Shown here piece by piece: positions 5,582 through 12,296 of a stretch of 13,656 nt of DNA; the first letter of the stretch is position 1; each line of letters begins with the position of its first letter. This DNA is from an uncultured Mycoplasmatota bacterium (GTDB lineage: Bacteria; Bacillota_I; Bacilli_A; RF39; UBA660), in NCBI GenBank assembly GCA_948472605.1, contig CAOKUH010000032.1, positions 1-13,656 on the forward strand, written 5' to 3'. The notes below the pieces were generated by a model. That model was not told the origin of the DNA and searched no databases. It was given only the letters and a program-made list of their open reading frames with translations. The position numbers were made by a program, and so were the translations under genes.

Positions 5582-6016
5582 ATGGTATTTAATAATCGTG
5601 GATTTGGACTAAAACAAATGATTTTGTTTTGTGCAATGCTATTGGTTGCGTTATTTTTTGCAATATTTTTTACTAATCAATTAATGAGTGAATTTAAAGA
5701 ATCTTTTAAAGAAGGATTAAAAGAAGATATTACATACGATTCAATTGAAAGAAAAATTGAAAGCGGAGCAGGATATTATATGAAAAATTATTACAAAGAT
5801 GAAGTAGGAACAGGAACTATTACTATTTTATCAGATAATTTAATTAAACATGATCTTCTAAAAAATGAAGATTTAATTACTTCGGATGAAGATAATTGCA
5901 AAGGATATGCACTAGTTCGAAAAAATACTGATGGAAAGTTAGAAATAACACCATATATTAATTGTAATAATTATGTTACAAAAGATTATCAAAGCTGGAG
6001 AGTTGGAGAATATTAA
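5582..6016 (+). CDS. Pseudopilin-like membrane protein, first of a paralogous pair
   Basis: 144 residues. NNRGFGLKQMI is followed by a hydrophobic helix (about 12-31), then a long polar helix and a small C-terminal domain. A basic G-F start followed by a hydrophobic helix recalls class III prepilin leaders, but residue +5 after the glycine is Gln rather than Glu and no prepilin peptidase gene is in view. The C-terminal half carries YMKNYY, LIKHDLLK and then DNCKGYALVRK...INCNNYVTKDY with Cys106 and Cys128, likely a disulfide. The same ending occurs in the next gene. ATG 5582 follows GGTGAT by 4 nt; in-frame TTG 5570, GTG 5573 and ATG 5576 are less likely. Pilin-like membership is inferred from architecture. 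Confidence 0.7.
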   Translation: MVFNNRGFGLKQMILFCAMLLVALFFAIFFTNQLMSEFKESFKEGLKEDITYDSIERKIESGAGYYMKNYYKDEVGTGTITILSDNLIKHDLLKNEDLITSDEDNCKGYALVRKNTDGKLEITPYINCNNYVTKDYQSWRVGEY

Positions 6017-6372
6017 TGAACAAAATAAAAAGAATGTATATTATATGGGGTATGTTGGTTATTGGAATTTTTATAATATTAACGATATTTGGTTTTATGT
6101 ACAAAAATAAAACCAGTGCTTATAAAGAATTAGAAAAACAATTAGCAGAAGCTTCCAAAAAATACGTTGAAGTTAAATTTTCTTACCCTAATTCTGGTGA
6201 AAGCGTAAAAGTTACGATTGAGCAATTAAAAGCAATGAATTTAATTGAAGAGCTTAAAATAAATGATGAAACATGTAATGGCTATGCAATAATTAGTAGG
6301 CCATCAACAGTATTTGAATATAAAGGATATGTAACTTGTCAAAATTATACAACTAAAGGGTACGAAAAATAA
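6016..6372 (+). CDS. Pseudopilin-like membrane protein, second of a paralogous pair
   Basis: 118 residues: a short basic start, a membrane helix (about 8-28), an amphipathic helix (KTSAYKELEKQLAEASKKYV) and a small domain with VTIEQLKAMNLI, then ETCNGYAIIS...GYVTCQNYTTKGY containing Cys87 and Cys108. The ending aligns with the upstream protein: CxGYA, a 20-21 residue gap between cysteines, then CxNYxTKxY. There is no glycine-phenylalanine prepilin site. The gene overlaps its neighbour in TAATG and has GGAGA 6 nt before the start, so the two are translationally coupled and probably made in fixed ratio. The layout matches minor-pilin-like proteins of gut Firmicutes as I recall them; the function is not established. 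Confidence 0.7.
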   Translation: MNKIKRMYIIWGMLVIGIFIILTIFGFMYKNKTSAYKELEKQLAEASKKYVEVKFSYPNSGESVKVTIEQLKAMNLIEELKINDETCNGYAIISRPSTVFEYKGYVTCQNYTTKGYEK

Positions 6373-6445
6373 AAAAATATTAAAAATATAAATTATATAA
6401 ATTTTAGCTAAAATGCCAGAATTTAAATTTAATTTATACTAAATT

Positions 6446-6478
6446 GGGTGAATTTTATAAAGAATTCATCTTTTTTTT
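6446..6478 (+). terminator. Terminator after the pilin-like pair
   Basis: An 8-bp stem GGTGAATT (6447-6454) / AATTCATC (6463-6470), containing one G-T pair, with an 8-nt loop and a T8 run. It closes the surface locus and separates it from clpC. Confidence 0.8.
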
Positions 6479-6673
6479 ATAAAAATTACGAAAATTAGCG
6501 ATTTGCTTTACATTAGAGTTTTTGATAAAGTTTCTAAAGAAAGGCGAACGAAATGAGATATAAAAAAATTTTTTTATAAATAACTTTCTTATTTCAAAAA
6601 CTTACAATTTATTTTGTATAAATTTCATATAATTCATACAAGATAAACATAGAATAAAACAAGGAGGATATAT
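6479..6673 (+). promoter_or_regulatory. clpC upstream region
   Basis: No gene is seen in 6373-6673. A perfect 20-nt A/T palindrome lies at 6559-6578, and a TATAAT at 6628-6633 is the best -10 for clpC, though no good -35 sits 16-18 nt upstream. I see neither a CtsR tandem heptad nor a CIRCE element, the usual heat-shock operators of Firmicutes clpC, so control is unclear. Confidence 0.35.
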
Positions 6674-8830
6674 ATGTTTGATAATTATGGAATAGAAATA
6701 GCTCAAATATTTAAGAAAGCCGAAGATTTTCGCAAAAAGTTAAAACACCCTTATGTTGGTAGTGAACACTTATTACTTGCCATTTTAGATGGTAACAGTG
6801 ATGTTTCCAAAACACTTAAATCATATGGTCTTACTTACGATGTATTCAAACAAGAACTTATAGACATTGTTGGAATATCAAATAAAGATACAGATTTTGT
6901 TCTATATACACCTCTTCTCAAAAGAATTATTGAAAATGCCACTAGCGATGCCATTGATAATAATGATGGAAAAGTCACTGAACGCCATTTATTCTTATCT
7001 ATACTAGAAGAGGGCGAGGGAATAGCAATGCGTATCATGGTTGGACTTAATATTGATTTAGATAGCCTTTATGATGAGTTGAAAATAAGTTTAATAGATA
7101 ATAAAAGTAACAAATTAGAAGTATATGAAATAGGTGAAAATTTAAATAAAAACGTTTCAGATAAAGAACGTGTAATTGGTAGAGATGAAGAAATTTCTTT
7201 GGTAATAGAATCACTTTTAAGAAAGAAAAAAAGTAATCCTTTACTAATTGGTAAAGCGGGAGTAGGAAAGACAGCCATAGTTGAAGAATTAGCTAGAAGA
7301 ATAAATAATCGTTTAGTTCCTAATGAACTACAAAATAAAACCATTGTTATGTTAGAAATGGGATCATTAGTTAGTGGAACTAAATATCGTGGAGAATTTG
7401 AAGAACGATTAACTAAAATTATTAATGAAGTTATAAACAATAAAAATATAATTCTTTTTATTGATGAAATTCATACTATGGTAAATGCTGGAGGAGCAGA
7501 AGGTGCGATTAATGCATCAGATATCTTAAAGCCCTATTTAGCAAGAGGAGATATAAAATGCATAGGTGCAACTACTACAGATGAATACTATAAAACTATT
7601 TATAAAGATAAAGCCCTAGAAAGACGCTTTTATAGTATTCAAGTTGAAGAGCCTAATGTTTCAAAAACTAAAGATATTTTACTAGGTATAAAAAAAGAAT
7701 ATGAAAATCATCATAATTTAAAAATTAGTGAACAAAATATATCTGACATTGTATTTCTTGCAGATAAATATATAAAAACTAAAAGTAATCCTGATAAATC
7801 TATTGATTTACTTGATATGGTGTGTGCAAGCATTAAAGTAAAAGGAATAAGCTTTAAAGAGTTAGATAAAATAAATAAAGAATTAGAAAAAATAAAAAAA
7901 CTAAAAAAAGAAGCTATATTAAAAAATGATTACGAATCAGCAACCAATTATAAAGAACAAGAAAACACTTTAAATCAAAAATTAAAAAAACTATCTAAAA
8001 CCCAAAATAATATCATAACAAAAAAAGATATTTTAGATACATTAGAAAAAAAGATAAATATACCATTATTAGAAAATAAAAAAGAGCTATTCGAAAATAT
8101 AAAAAATAATTTGCATAAAAATATCTTAGGACAAGATGAAGCTATTAATAAAATTCTTAAAAGTATTTGGTTTAAATTAAATAACGATAAAAAGCCTTTA
8201 TCATTACTTTTAACTGGCCCAAGTGGAGTGGGAAAAACTGAAACAGTAAAATTAATCTCTAATAGCATTAATAAAAGTAAATTGATTAGATTAGATATGA
8301 GCGAATATAATTTAGATATATCTGTCAATAAATTAATTGGAGCTAGTGCAGGATATGTTGGATATGACGATAAATATATATTTAGAGATATTTTAGATAA
8401 TCCTTACTCAATTATTTTAGTAGATGAAATTGAAAAAGCCCATAGAAGAGTATTAAACCTATTTTTACAAATATTAGATGAAGGATTTATAACTAGTTCT
8501 AAAGGAGAAAAAATCGATTTTTCTCATACAATGATATTCATGACCAGTAATGTTGTAAATAAAATAAATGTCGGTTTTACTAATCGCGAAAATGATATTC
8601 TAAACGAATATTTTAGCAAAGAATTCCTTGGACGATTCAGTGATGTCGTTTCATTTAAAAATATACCTGATGAAATATTAGAAGAATATACTAAGAAAAA
8701 TTTAACAAATAAAAAAGTAAAAATAGATAAACTAAAAAAAGAAGCAGAATGTGATAAATATGGCTTACGAAATCTTAAAAATCTTATCGAAAAATACAAT
8801 AACGATATTGAAATCGAACTGCCTATTTAA
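6674..8830 (+). CDS. clpC: ClpC-type AAA+ unfoldase with short C-terminus
   Basis: Hsp100 unfoldase that threads substrates into ClpP. Two Clp-N repeats occupy about 1-135. D1 has Walker A GKAGVGKT (193-200), Walker B LFIDEIH (261-267), pore loop KYRG and arginine finger LERRF (315-319). A middle domain at about 396-445 has a UVR-like core, as in ClpC rather than the long ClpB arm. D2 has GPSGVGKT (515-522), LVDEIEKAH (582-590), pore loop GYVGY and an arginine in FLGRF. VGF at 633-635 sits where ClpC docks ClpP. Sensor 2 YGLR is at 696-699. At 718 residues it is about 90 shorter than ClpC of Bacillus; the loss is mostly after D2, where the small domain is reduced. AAGGAGG lies 6 nt before the ATG. 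No mcsA, mcsB or ctsR is adjacent. Confidence 0.92.
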   Translation: MFDNYGIEIAQIFKKAEDFRKKLKHPYVGSEHLLLAILDGNSDVSKTLKSYGLTYDVFKQELIDIVGISNKDTDFVLYTPLLKRIIENATSDAIDNNDGKVTERHLFLSILEEGEGIAMRIMVGLNIDLDSLYDELKISLIDNKSNKLEVYEIGENLNKNVSDKERVIGRDEEISLVIESLLRKKKSNPLLIGKAGVGKTAIVEELARRINNRLVPNELQNKTIVMLEMGSLVSGTKYRGEFEERLTKIINEVINNKNIILFIDEIHTMVNAGGAEGAINASDILKPYLARGDIKCIGATTTDEYYKTIYKDKALERRFYSIQVEEPNVSKTKDILLGIKKEYENHHNLKISEQNISDIVFLADKYIKTKSNPDKSIDLLDMVCASIKVKGISFKELDKINKELEKIKKLKKEAILKNDYESATNYKEQENTLNQKLKKLSKTQNNIITKKDILDTLEKKINIPLLENKKELFENIKNNLHKNILGQDEAINKILKSIWFKLNNDKKPLSLLLTGPSGVGKTETVKLISNSINKSKLIRLDMSEYNLDISVNKLIGASAGYVGYDDKYIFRDILDNPYSIILVDEIEKAHRRVLNLFLQILDEGFITSSKGEKIDFSHTMIFMTSNVVNKINVGFTNRENDILNEYFSKEFLGRFSDVVSFKNIPDEILEEYTKKNLTNKKVKIDKLKKEAECDKYGLRNLKNLIEKYNNDIEIELPI

Positions 8831-8879
8831 AAATATTTATAAAATAAATAATTTATTAAAAAATTATTATTTAACAAAA

Positions 8880-8962
8880 AATGCGATACAAAGGGCATTT
8901 ACAGCAGAAAAAAATTTTGCTTAAAATATAATCACGAATTAGATATTGAAATTTCTATTTAG
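8880..8962 (+). pseudogene. Decayed duplicate of the clpC 3' end
   Basis: This stretch is 83 nt long, exactly like 8748-8830 at the end of clpC. Read in the matching frame it keeps 12 of the 26 final residues and the stop: Cys-Asp, a Gly, a Lys, KYN, DIEI and a last Ile. The alignment needs one 6-nt insertion and one 6-nt deletion, both in frame, and shares the identical 11-mer GATATTGAAAT. There is no start codon. It looks like a remnant of a tandem duplication, or the tail of a former clpC paralogue. Confidence 0.6.
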
Positions 8963-9010
8963 GGTATGTTATGATTTAAATGTAATAAATTGAAAATTGC
9001 AATTTAGGGT
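8957..9010 (+). repeat. Short direct repeats continuing the clpC-tail series
   Basis: ATTTAGGGT occurs at 8957-8965 and 9002-9010, 45 nt apart. Each copy is preceded by an ATTGAAA-like block (8945 and 8989). Both copies read as Ile followed by a TAG stop in the frame of the decayed clpC tail, so a second, more degraded partial copy is possible. Confidence 0.45.
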
Positions 9011-9019
9011 TATTACATT
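8979..9019 (+). repeat. Inverted repeat, possible RNA hairpin
   Basis: AATGTAATAA (8979-8988) and TTATTACATT (9010-9019) are perfectly complementary. An inner AAATTG/CAATTT pairing can extend the stem past a small bulge. It lies between clpC and the terminator at 9055 and could stabilise the clpC 3' end, but no T run follows. Confidence 0.4.
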
Positions 9020-9054
9020 ATCTTATTTATGGTCAAAGCATAAATAGTTTTCTT

Positions 9055-9092
9055 AAAAAATAGTCTAGAACGCTTTCTAGACTATTTTTTTT
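9055..9092. terminator. Strong bidirectional terminator
   Basis: A stem of up to 16 bp with core TAGTCTAGAA (9061-9070) / TTCTAGACTA (9075-9084), loop CGCT, an A6 run on the left and a T8 run on the right. It probably ends the clpC transcript about 230 nt after the stop codon. Because the A and T runs mirror each other it could work in both directions. Confidence 0.85.
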
Positions 9093-9106
9093 AGATATGC
9101 TATAAT
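9078..9106 (+). promoter_or_regulatory. Promoter overlapping the terminator
   Basis: TAGACT (9078-9083), a 17-nt spacer and a perfect TATAAT (9101-9106) with extended -10 TGC before it. The -35 lies in the descending arm of the terminator. Transcription from about 9113 would read a hairpin and then toward cysS, about 200 nt away. Confidence 0.5.
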
Positions 9107-9288
9107 ACGACCTTAAGTGAAGAATACTCTTAAATATGTTAAGAGTATGAAATTTGAAAATACTATTATCATATAATGTTTAAAGAGATTATTTCTCATA
9201 ATTGGATTTAATAAAAGAACTGAAACTATATTAAAAAATTATTAGAAATTAGAAAGTCTTGCTGAAGATTTAAAAAGATAATAAATTA
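9107..9288 (+). other. Non-coding stretch before cysS with one perfect hairpin
   Basis: A 10-bp hairpin ATACTCTTAA (9124-9133) / TTAAGAGTAT (9139-9148) with a 5-nt loop and no T run lies just after the promoter start. Downstream are only very short reading frames interrupted by stops, for example MFKEII... from 9177 and a LESLAEDLKR end near 9250, which may be decayed coding DNA. There is no T-box specifier stem or GGTGG antiterminator motif of the kind expected before some cysS genes. Confidence 0.4.
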
Positions 9289-9297
9289 TGTTATAAT
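9289..9297 (+). promoter_or_regulatory. Extended -10 promoter of cysS
   Basis: TGT followed by TATAAT (9292-9297). The -35 position is weak (TTTAAA at 9269-9274). The start near 9304 is only a few bases ahead of the ribosome binding site AAAGGATGTG, so the leader is about 20 nt. Confidence 0.55.
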
Positions 9298-9323
9298 TTA
9301 GTAACTAAAGGATGTGTTAAAAA

Positions 9324-10709
9324 ATGAAAATATACAATACTTTAACTCGAAAGGTAGAAGAGTTTATACCTAATGATGAGAAAAATGTTAAAATGTATAC
9401 ATGTGGACCAACGGTTTATCACTATGCGCATATTGGTAATTTAAGAACATACATTTTTGAAGACATCCTGGAAAAAACTTTAACTTATTTAGGATATAAC
9501 GTTACTAGAGCCATGAATATAACTGATGTAGGGCATCTTACAAGCGATGCTGATACAGGAGAAGACAAAATGCTAAAAGGTGCTAAAAGAGAAAATAAGA
9601 CTGTTTTAGAAATAGCAGAATTTTATACAAATGAATTTAAAAAAGATACGGAAGAATTAAATATTAAATGGCCTCTAATAGTTTCTAAAGCAACAGATAA
9701 TATAGAAGAATATATAAAAATAATAACTAAGTTATTGGATAAAGAATTTGCCTATATAAGTGGAGGAAATGTTTATTTTGATACTTTAAAATTAGAGGAT
9801 TACTATAAATTAACTAACCATAAAATAGATGAAATGGTTATTGGAGCAAGAGAAAGTGTCTTAGAGGATAAATCTAAAAAGAACCAAGCAGACTTTGCTT
9901 TGTGGTTTACAAAATCAAAATTTGATAACCAAGAATTAAAATGGGATTCACCATGGGGAGTAGGATATCCAGGATGGCATATCGAGTGCTCTGGAATAAG
10001 CATGAAATATTTAGGAGAATACTTAGATATACATTGTGGAGGAGTTGATAACATATTTCCTCATCACACAAATGAAATAGCCCAAAGTGAATCATACTTA
10101 AATCACAAATGGTGTAATTACTGGATTCATGGAGAACATTTAAATGAAGCAACAGGCAAAATGAGTAAATCAAATGGTGAATTTTTAACTATATCCTTAT
10201 TAAAAGAAAAAGGATATAACCCTTTAGCTTATCGTTTTATGTGCCTAAATACTAGCTATCGTAAAGTTTTATTATTTACATATGAAAACCTAGACAATGC
10301 AAGTACAGCATATGAAAAATTAAAAAATAAAATAAAAAATTTAAAAAACGACAATAATGATATAAATAAAGAACAATTTAATCAATATGATAATCAATTT
10401 AAAAAGTTTATAAGTGACGATTTAAATACTTCAAATGCCATAACTTTAATATATGACTTGTTAAAAAGTGAAATAAATGATCAAACTAAATTAGCTTTAA
10501 TATCTAATTGGGACAAAGTATTATCACTTGATTTAATAAAAAAAGAAAAAGAAATTGACAAAGAATTCATAAAAGTAAAAATAGAAGAAAGAAAAAAAGC
10601 TAAAGAAAACAAAGATTATGACACAGCAGATAAAATAAGAAAAGAATTAGAAACTTTAGGTATTATCTTAAAAGATACTCGTGAAGGTACAACTTATGAG
10701 TTAAAATAA
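9324..10709 (+). CDS. cysS: Cysteinyl-tRNA synthetase
   Basis: Charges tRNA-Cys with cysteine in the cytoplasm; a monomeric class I synthetase with a catalytic zinc. The 461 residues match the usual length. The class I signature HIGN is at 36-39 and KMSKS at 279-283. The zinc ligands by homology to the E. coli enzyme are Cys27 (YTCGPTVY), Cys222 (GWHIECS), His247 and Glu251 (FPHHTNEIAQ). The DALR-like helical region follows and the C-terminal end (KENKDYDTADKIRKELETLG) carries the typical tRNA-binding helix. The ATG follows AAGGA by about 11 nt. In many Firmicutes mrnC and rlmB follow cysS; here a membrane peptidase does. No odd residues are seen. Confidence 0.98.
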   Translation: MKIYNTLTRKVEEFIPNDEKNVKMYTCGPTVYHYAHIGNLRTYIFEDILEKTLTYLGYNVTRAMNITDVGHLTSDADTGEDKMLKGAKRENKTVLEIAEFYTNEFKKDTEELNIKWPLIVSKATDNIEEYIKIITKLLDKEFAYISGGNVYFDTLKLEDYYKLTNHKIDEMVIGARESVLEDKSKKNQADFALWFTKSKFDNQELKWDSPWGVGYPGWHIECSGISMKYLGEYLDIHCGGVDNIFPHHTNEIAQSESYLNHKWCNYWIHGEHLNEATGKMSKSNGEFLTISLLKEKGYNPLAYRFMCLNTSYRKVLLFTYENLDNASTAYEKLKNKIKNLKNDNNDINKEQFNQYDNQFKKFISDDLNTSNAITLIYDLLKSEINDQTKLALISNWDKVLSLDLIKKEKEIDKEFIKVKIEERKKAKENKDYDTADKIRKELETLGIILKDTREGTTYELK

Positions 10710-10734
10710 TTTTCTAGTACTTTTAACACTTATG

Positions 10735-10743
10735 TGGTAAGAT
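10735..10743 (+). promoter_or_regulatory. Extended -10 promoter of the zinc peptidase gene
   Basis: TGG followed by TAAGAT (10738-10743) in the 52-nt gap after cysS. No clear -35. The start would fall on the ribosome binding site GGAAGTGG. Confidence 0.35.
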
Positions 10744-10761
10744 AAAGTTGGAAGTGGTTTA

Positions 10762-11436
10762 ATGGATTTATTAATTTTTTTACTCATGATTACAATACCT
10801 GCTATAGCAGAATTATTGCTAACAATAAATTATAATAAATATAAAAATATTGAAAATGATAATAACATAAGTGGTTTTGAAGTTGCTAGAAAAATATTAG
10901 ATAAAAATGATTTAAAAGATATATATATCATCGAAATAAATGGTAATTTAACTGATCACTATGATCCTAAAAGAAAAGTAGTTAGATTATCTAAAAACAT
11001 ATTTCATGGAACTAGTATTGCCTCTTTAGCAGTAGCTGCTCATGAATGTGGTCATGCTATCCAAGACAAAGAAGGATATCAATATATGAAAATAAGAAGT
11101 TTAATTTTTCCTGTAGTACATTTCGCCACAACATTTTCTTATCTAGTAATTCTTATTGGAATATTAATGGAATCATTTGAAATGATTATTCTAGGAATAG
11201 GTTTAATTGGTACTGGTTTAATATTTCAATTAGTAACCTTACCAGTAGAAATAGATGCTAGCAAAAGAGCAAAAAAAGAAATAGATAAATTAAATCTAAC
11301 AAAAAAAGAAGAACAAGAAGGAATTTCTAAAATGCTTAATGCAGCGGCATCAACTTACATAGCAGGAGTTTTAACTAGTGCTTTAGAACTATTAAGACTT
11401 ATCCTTATTTTTGTAAACAATGATAATAGAAGGTGA
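10762..11436 (+). CDS. YugP-type zinc-dependent membrane peptidase
   Basis: 224 residues, like Bacillus YugP (family Zn_peptidase_2). A first membrane helix spans about 3-22. The zinc site HECGH is at 94-98 within AVAAHECGHAIQ, and the likely third ligand is Glu163 in LPVEIDASKRA. Two further helices run at about 112-136 and 140-160, and a last one near 203-218. The conserved VVRLSKNIFHG strand precedes the active site. By family it is a predicted membrane-embedded neutral metallopeptidase; the substrate is unknown. GGAAGTGG precedes the ATG. It ends in TGA inside a short terminator-like hairpin. Confidence 0.9.
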   Translation: MDLLIFLLMITIPAIAELLLTINYNKYKNIENDNNISGFEVARKILDKNDLKDIYIIEINGNLTDHYDPKRKVVRLSKNIFHGTSIASLAVAAHECGHAIQDKEGYQYMKIRSLIFPVVHFATTFSYLVILIGILMESFEMIILGIGLIGTGLIFQLVTLPVEIDASKRAKKEIDKLNLTKKEEQEGISKMLNAAASTYIAGVLTSALELLRLILIFVNNDNRR

Positions 11437-11450
11437 AACTTCTTTTTTTT
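11428..11450 (+). terminator. Short terminator at the end of the zinc peptidase gene
   Basis: A 5-bp stem AGAAG (11428-11432) / CTTCT (11439-11443) with a 6-nt loop, followed by T7. It overlaps the stop codon. The stem is short, so termination may be partial. Confidence 0.45.
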
Positions 11451-11475
11451 AAGTATAATTTTTTTTAATTTATAT

Positions 11476-11481
11476 TATAAT
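11476..11481 (+). promoter_or_regulatory. -10 element before the short-chain dehydrogenase gene
   Basis: TATAAT in a very A/T-rich stretch, with no clear -35. The start near 11488 would lie about 5 nt before AGGTGA, the ribosome binding site. Confidence 0.35.
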
Positions 11482-11501
11482 AAGTACAAAGTAGGTGAAA
11501 T

Positions 11502-12263
11502 ATGAAAGCATTAATAACAGGAGCAAGCAGCGGAATAGGTAGAGACTTAGCTTATACTCTTGCTAGCCAAAATCACGATTTAATTTTAGTAGCTAGAAGA
11601 AAAGAACGTCTTGAAGAAATAAAAAACAATGTAGATGTAAATGTTAAAATAATTGAAATGGATTTATTGAAAGAAGAAAATGTTTTTAAATTATACGAAA
11701 TAGTACATAAAGAAAATATTAATATTTTAGTAAATAATGCTGGATTTGGGTTATTTGGTATGACTAATAAAACAGATTTAGCAAGAGAACTTGAAATGAT
11801 AAATTTAAACATAAAAGCTTATCATATTTTAACCAAACTATTTTTAAATGACTTTATGAAAAAAGATAATGGATATATATTAAATGTTTGTTCTAGTGCA
11901 GGATTTTTAGTAGGACCACGCCTTAATACTTACTATGCTACAAAAAATTATATTACAAAATTTACAATGGGTATTTATGAAGAACTAAAACATCAACATA
12001 GTAATGTTCATATAAGTGCTTTATGTCCAGGACCAGTTGCTACAGAATTTAATAAAGTAGCACATGGTATATTTAGTATAAAAGAAATGCCAAGTAAAAA
12101 AGTAGCTAAATATGCAATCGCTAAAATGTTTAAAAATAAATTGTTAATTATTCCTGGAATTAGCGTAAAACTAGGCTTATTTTTTAATCGTTTTATTCCA
12201 TGGAAATTGTCAATGGCTCTTACTTATCAAATTCAAAAAAGAAAGACTTTAAATGAAAAATAA
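11502..12263 (+). CDS. Short-chain dehydrogenase/reductase (classical SDR)
   Basis: 253 residues with a Rossmann fold. The cofactor motif TGASSGIG is at 6-13, NNAG at 78-81 and a structural Asn near 103. The catalytic Ser131, Tyr144 and Lys148 form the Ser-Tyr-xxx-Lys set. The CPGPVATEF loop is at 175-183. Arg32-Arg33 after the second strand (LVARRKERL) favours NADP(H) over NAD(H). It resembles the DltE/YqjQ-like cytosolic SDR group by overall pattern, with a hydrophobic C-terminal region (LGLFFNRFIPWKLSMALTY) that may touch the membrane. Substrate cannot be told from sequence. AGGTGA precedes the ATG by 3-4 nt. The permease gene follows after 33 nt. Confidence 0.92.
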   Translation: MKALITGASSGIGRDLAYTLASQNHDLILVARRKERLEEIKNNVDVNVKIIEMDLLKEENVFKLYEIVHKENINILVNNAGFGLFGMTNKTDLARELEMINLNIKAYHILTKLFLNDFMKKDNGYILNVCSSAGFLVGPRLNTYYATKNYITKFTMGIYEELKHQHSNVHISALCPGPVATEFNKVAHGIFSIKEMPSKKVAKYAIAKMFKNKLLIIPGISVKLGLFFNRFIPWKLSMALTYQIQKRKTLNEK

Positions 12264-12268
12264 AAATA

Positions 12269-12277
12269 TGTTATACT
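12269..12277 (+). promoter_or_regulatory. Extended -10 promoter of the permease gene
   Basis: TGT followed by TATACT (12272-12277), the same arrangement as before cysS. The start near 12284 coincides with the ribosome binding site AAGGTGG. No good -35. Confidence 0.4.
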
Positions 12278-12296
12278 TATTTTTAAGGTGGTATAA

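Noticed and set aside
6559..6578. 20-nt A/T palindrome as a terminator or operator
   Set aside because: It is a TATA-A7-T7-TATA sequence that can easily arise by chance in such A/T-rich DNA and lacks a T run beyond the stem.
7069..8799. Several minus-strand hydrophobic reading frames inside clpC
   Set aside because: They are opposite-strand shadows of clpC codons and lack start signals and domains.
9030..9046. CtsR-like heptad GGTCAAA
   Set aside because: Only one half-site is present and the second heptad does not match; it lies downstream of clpC, not upstream.
9107..9323. Cysteine T-box riboswitch before cysS
   Set aside because: No AGGGTGGnACCGCG-type antitermination motif and no terminator close to the gene; the cysS promoter lies about 20-30 nt before the start codon.
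9803..10173. Minus-strand reading frames inside cysS
   Set aside because: They lie fully within the conserved catalytic region of cysS on the other strand and resemble no protein.
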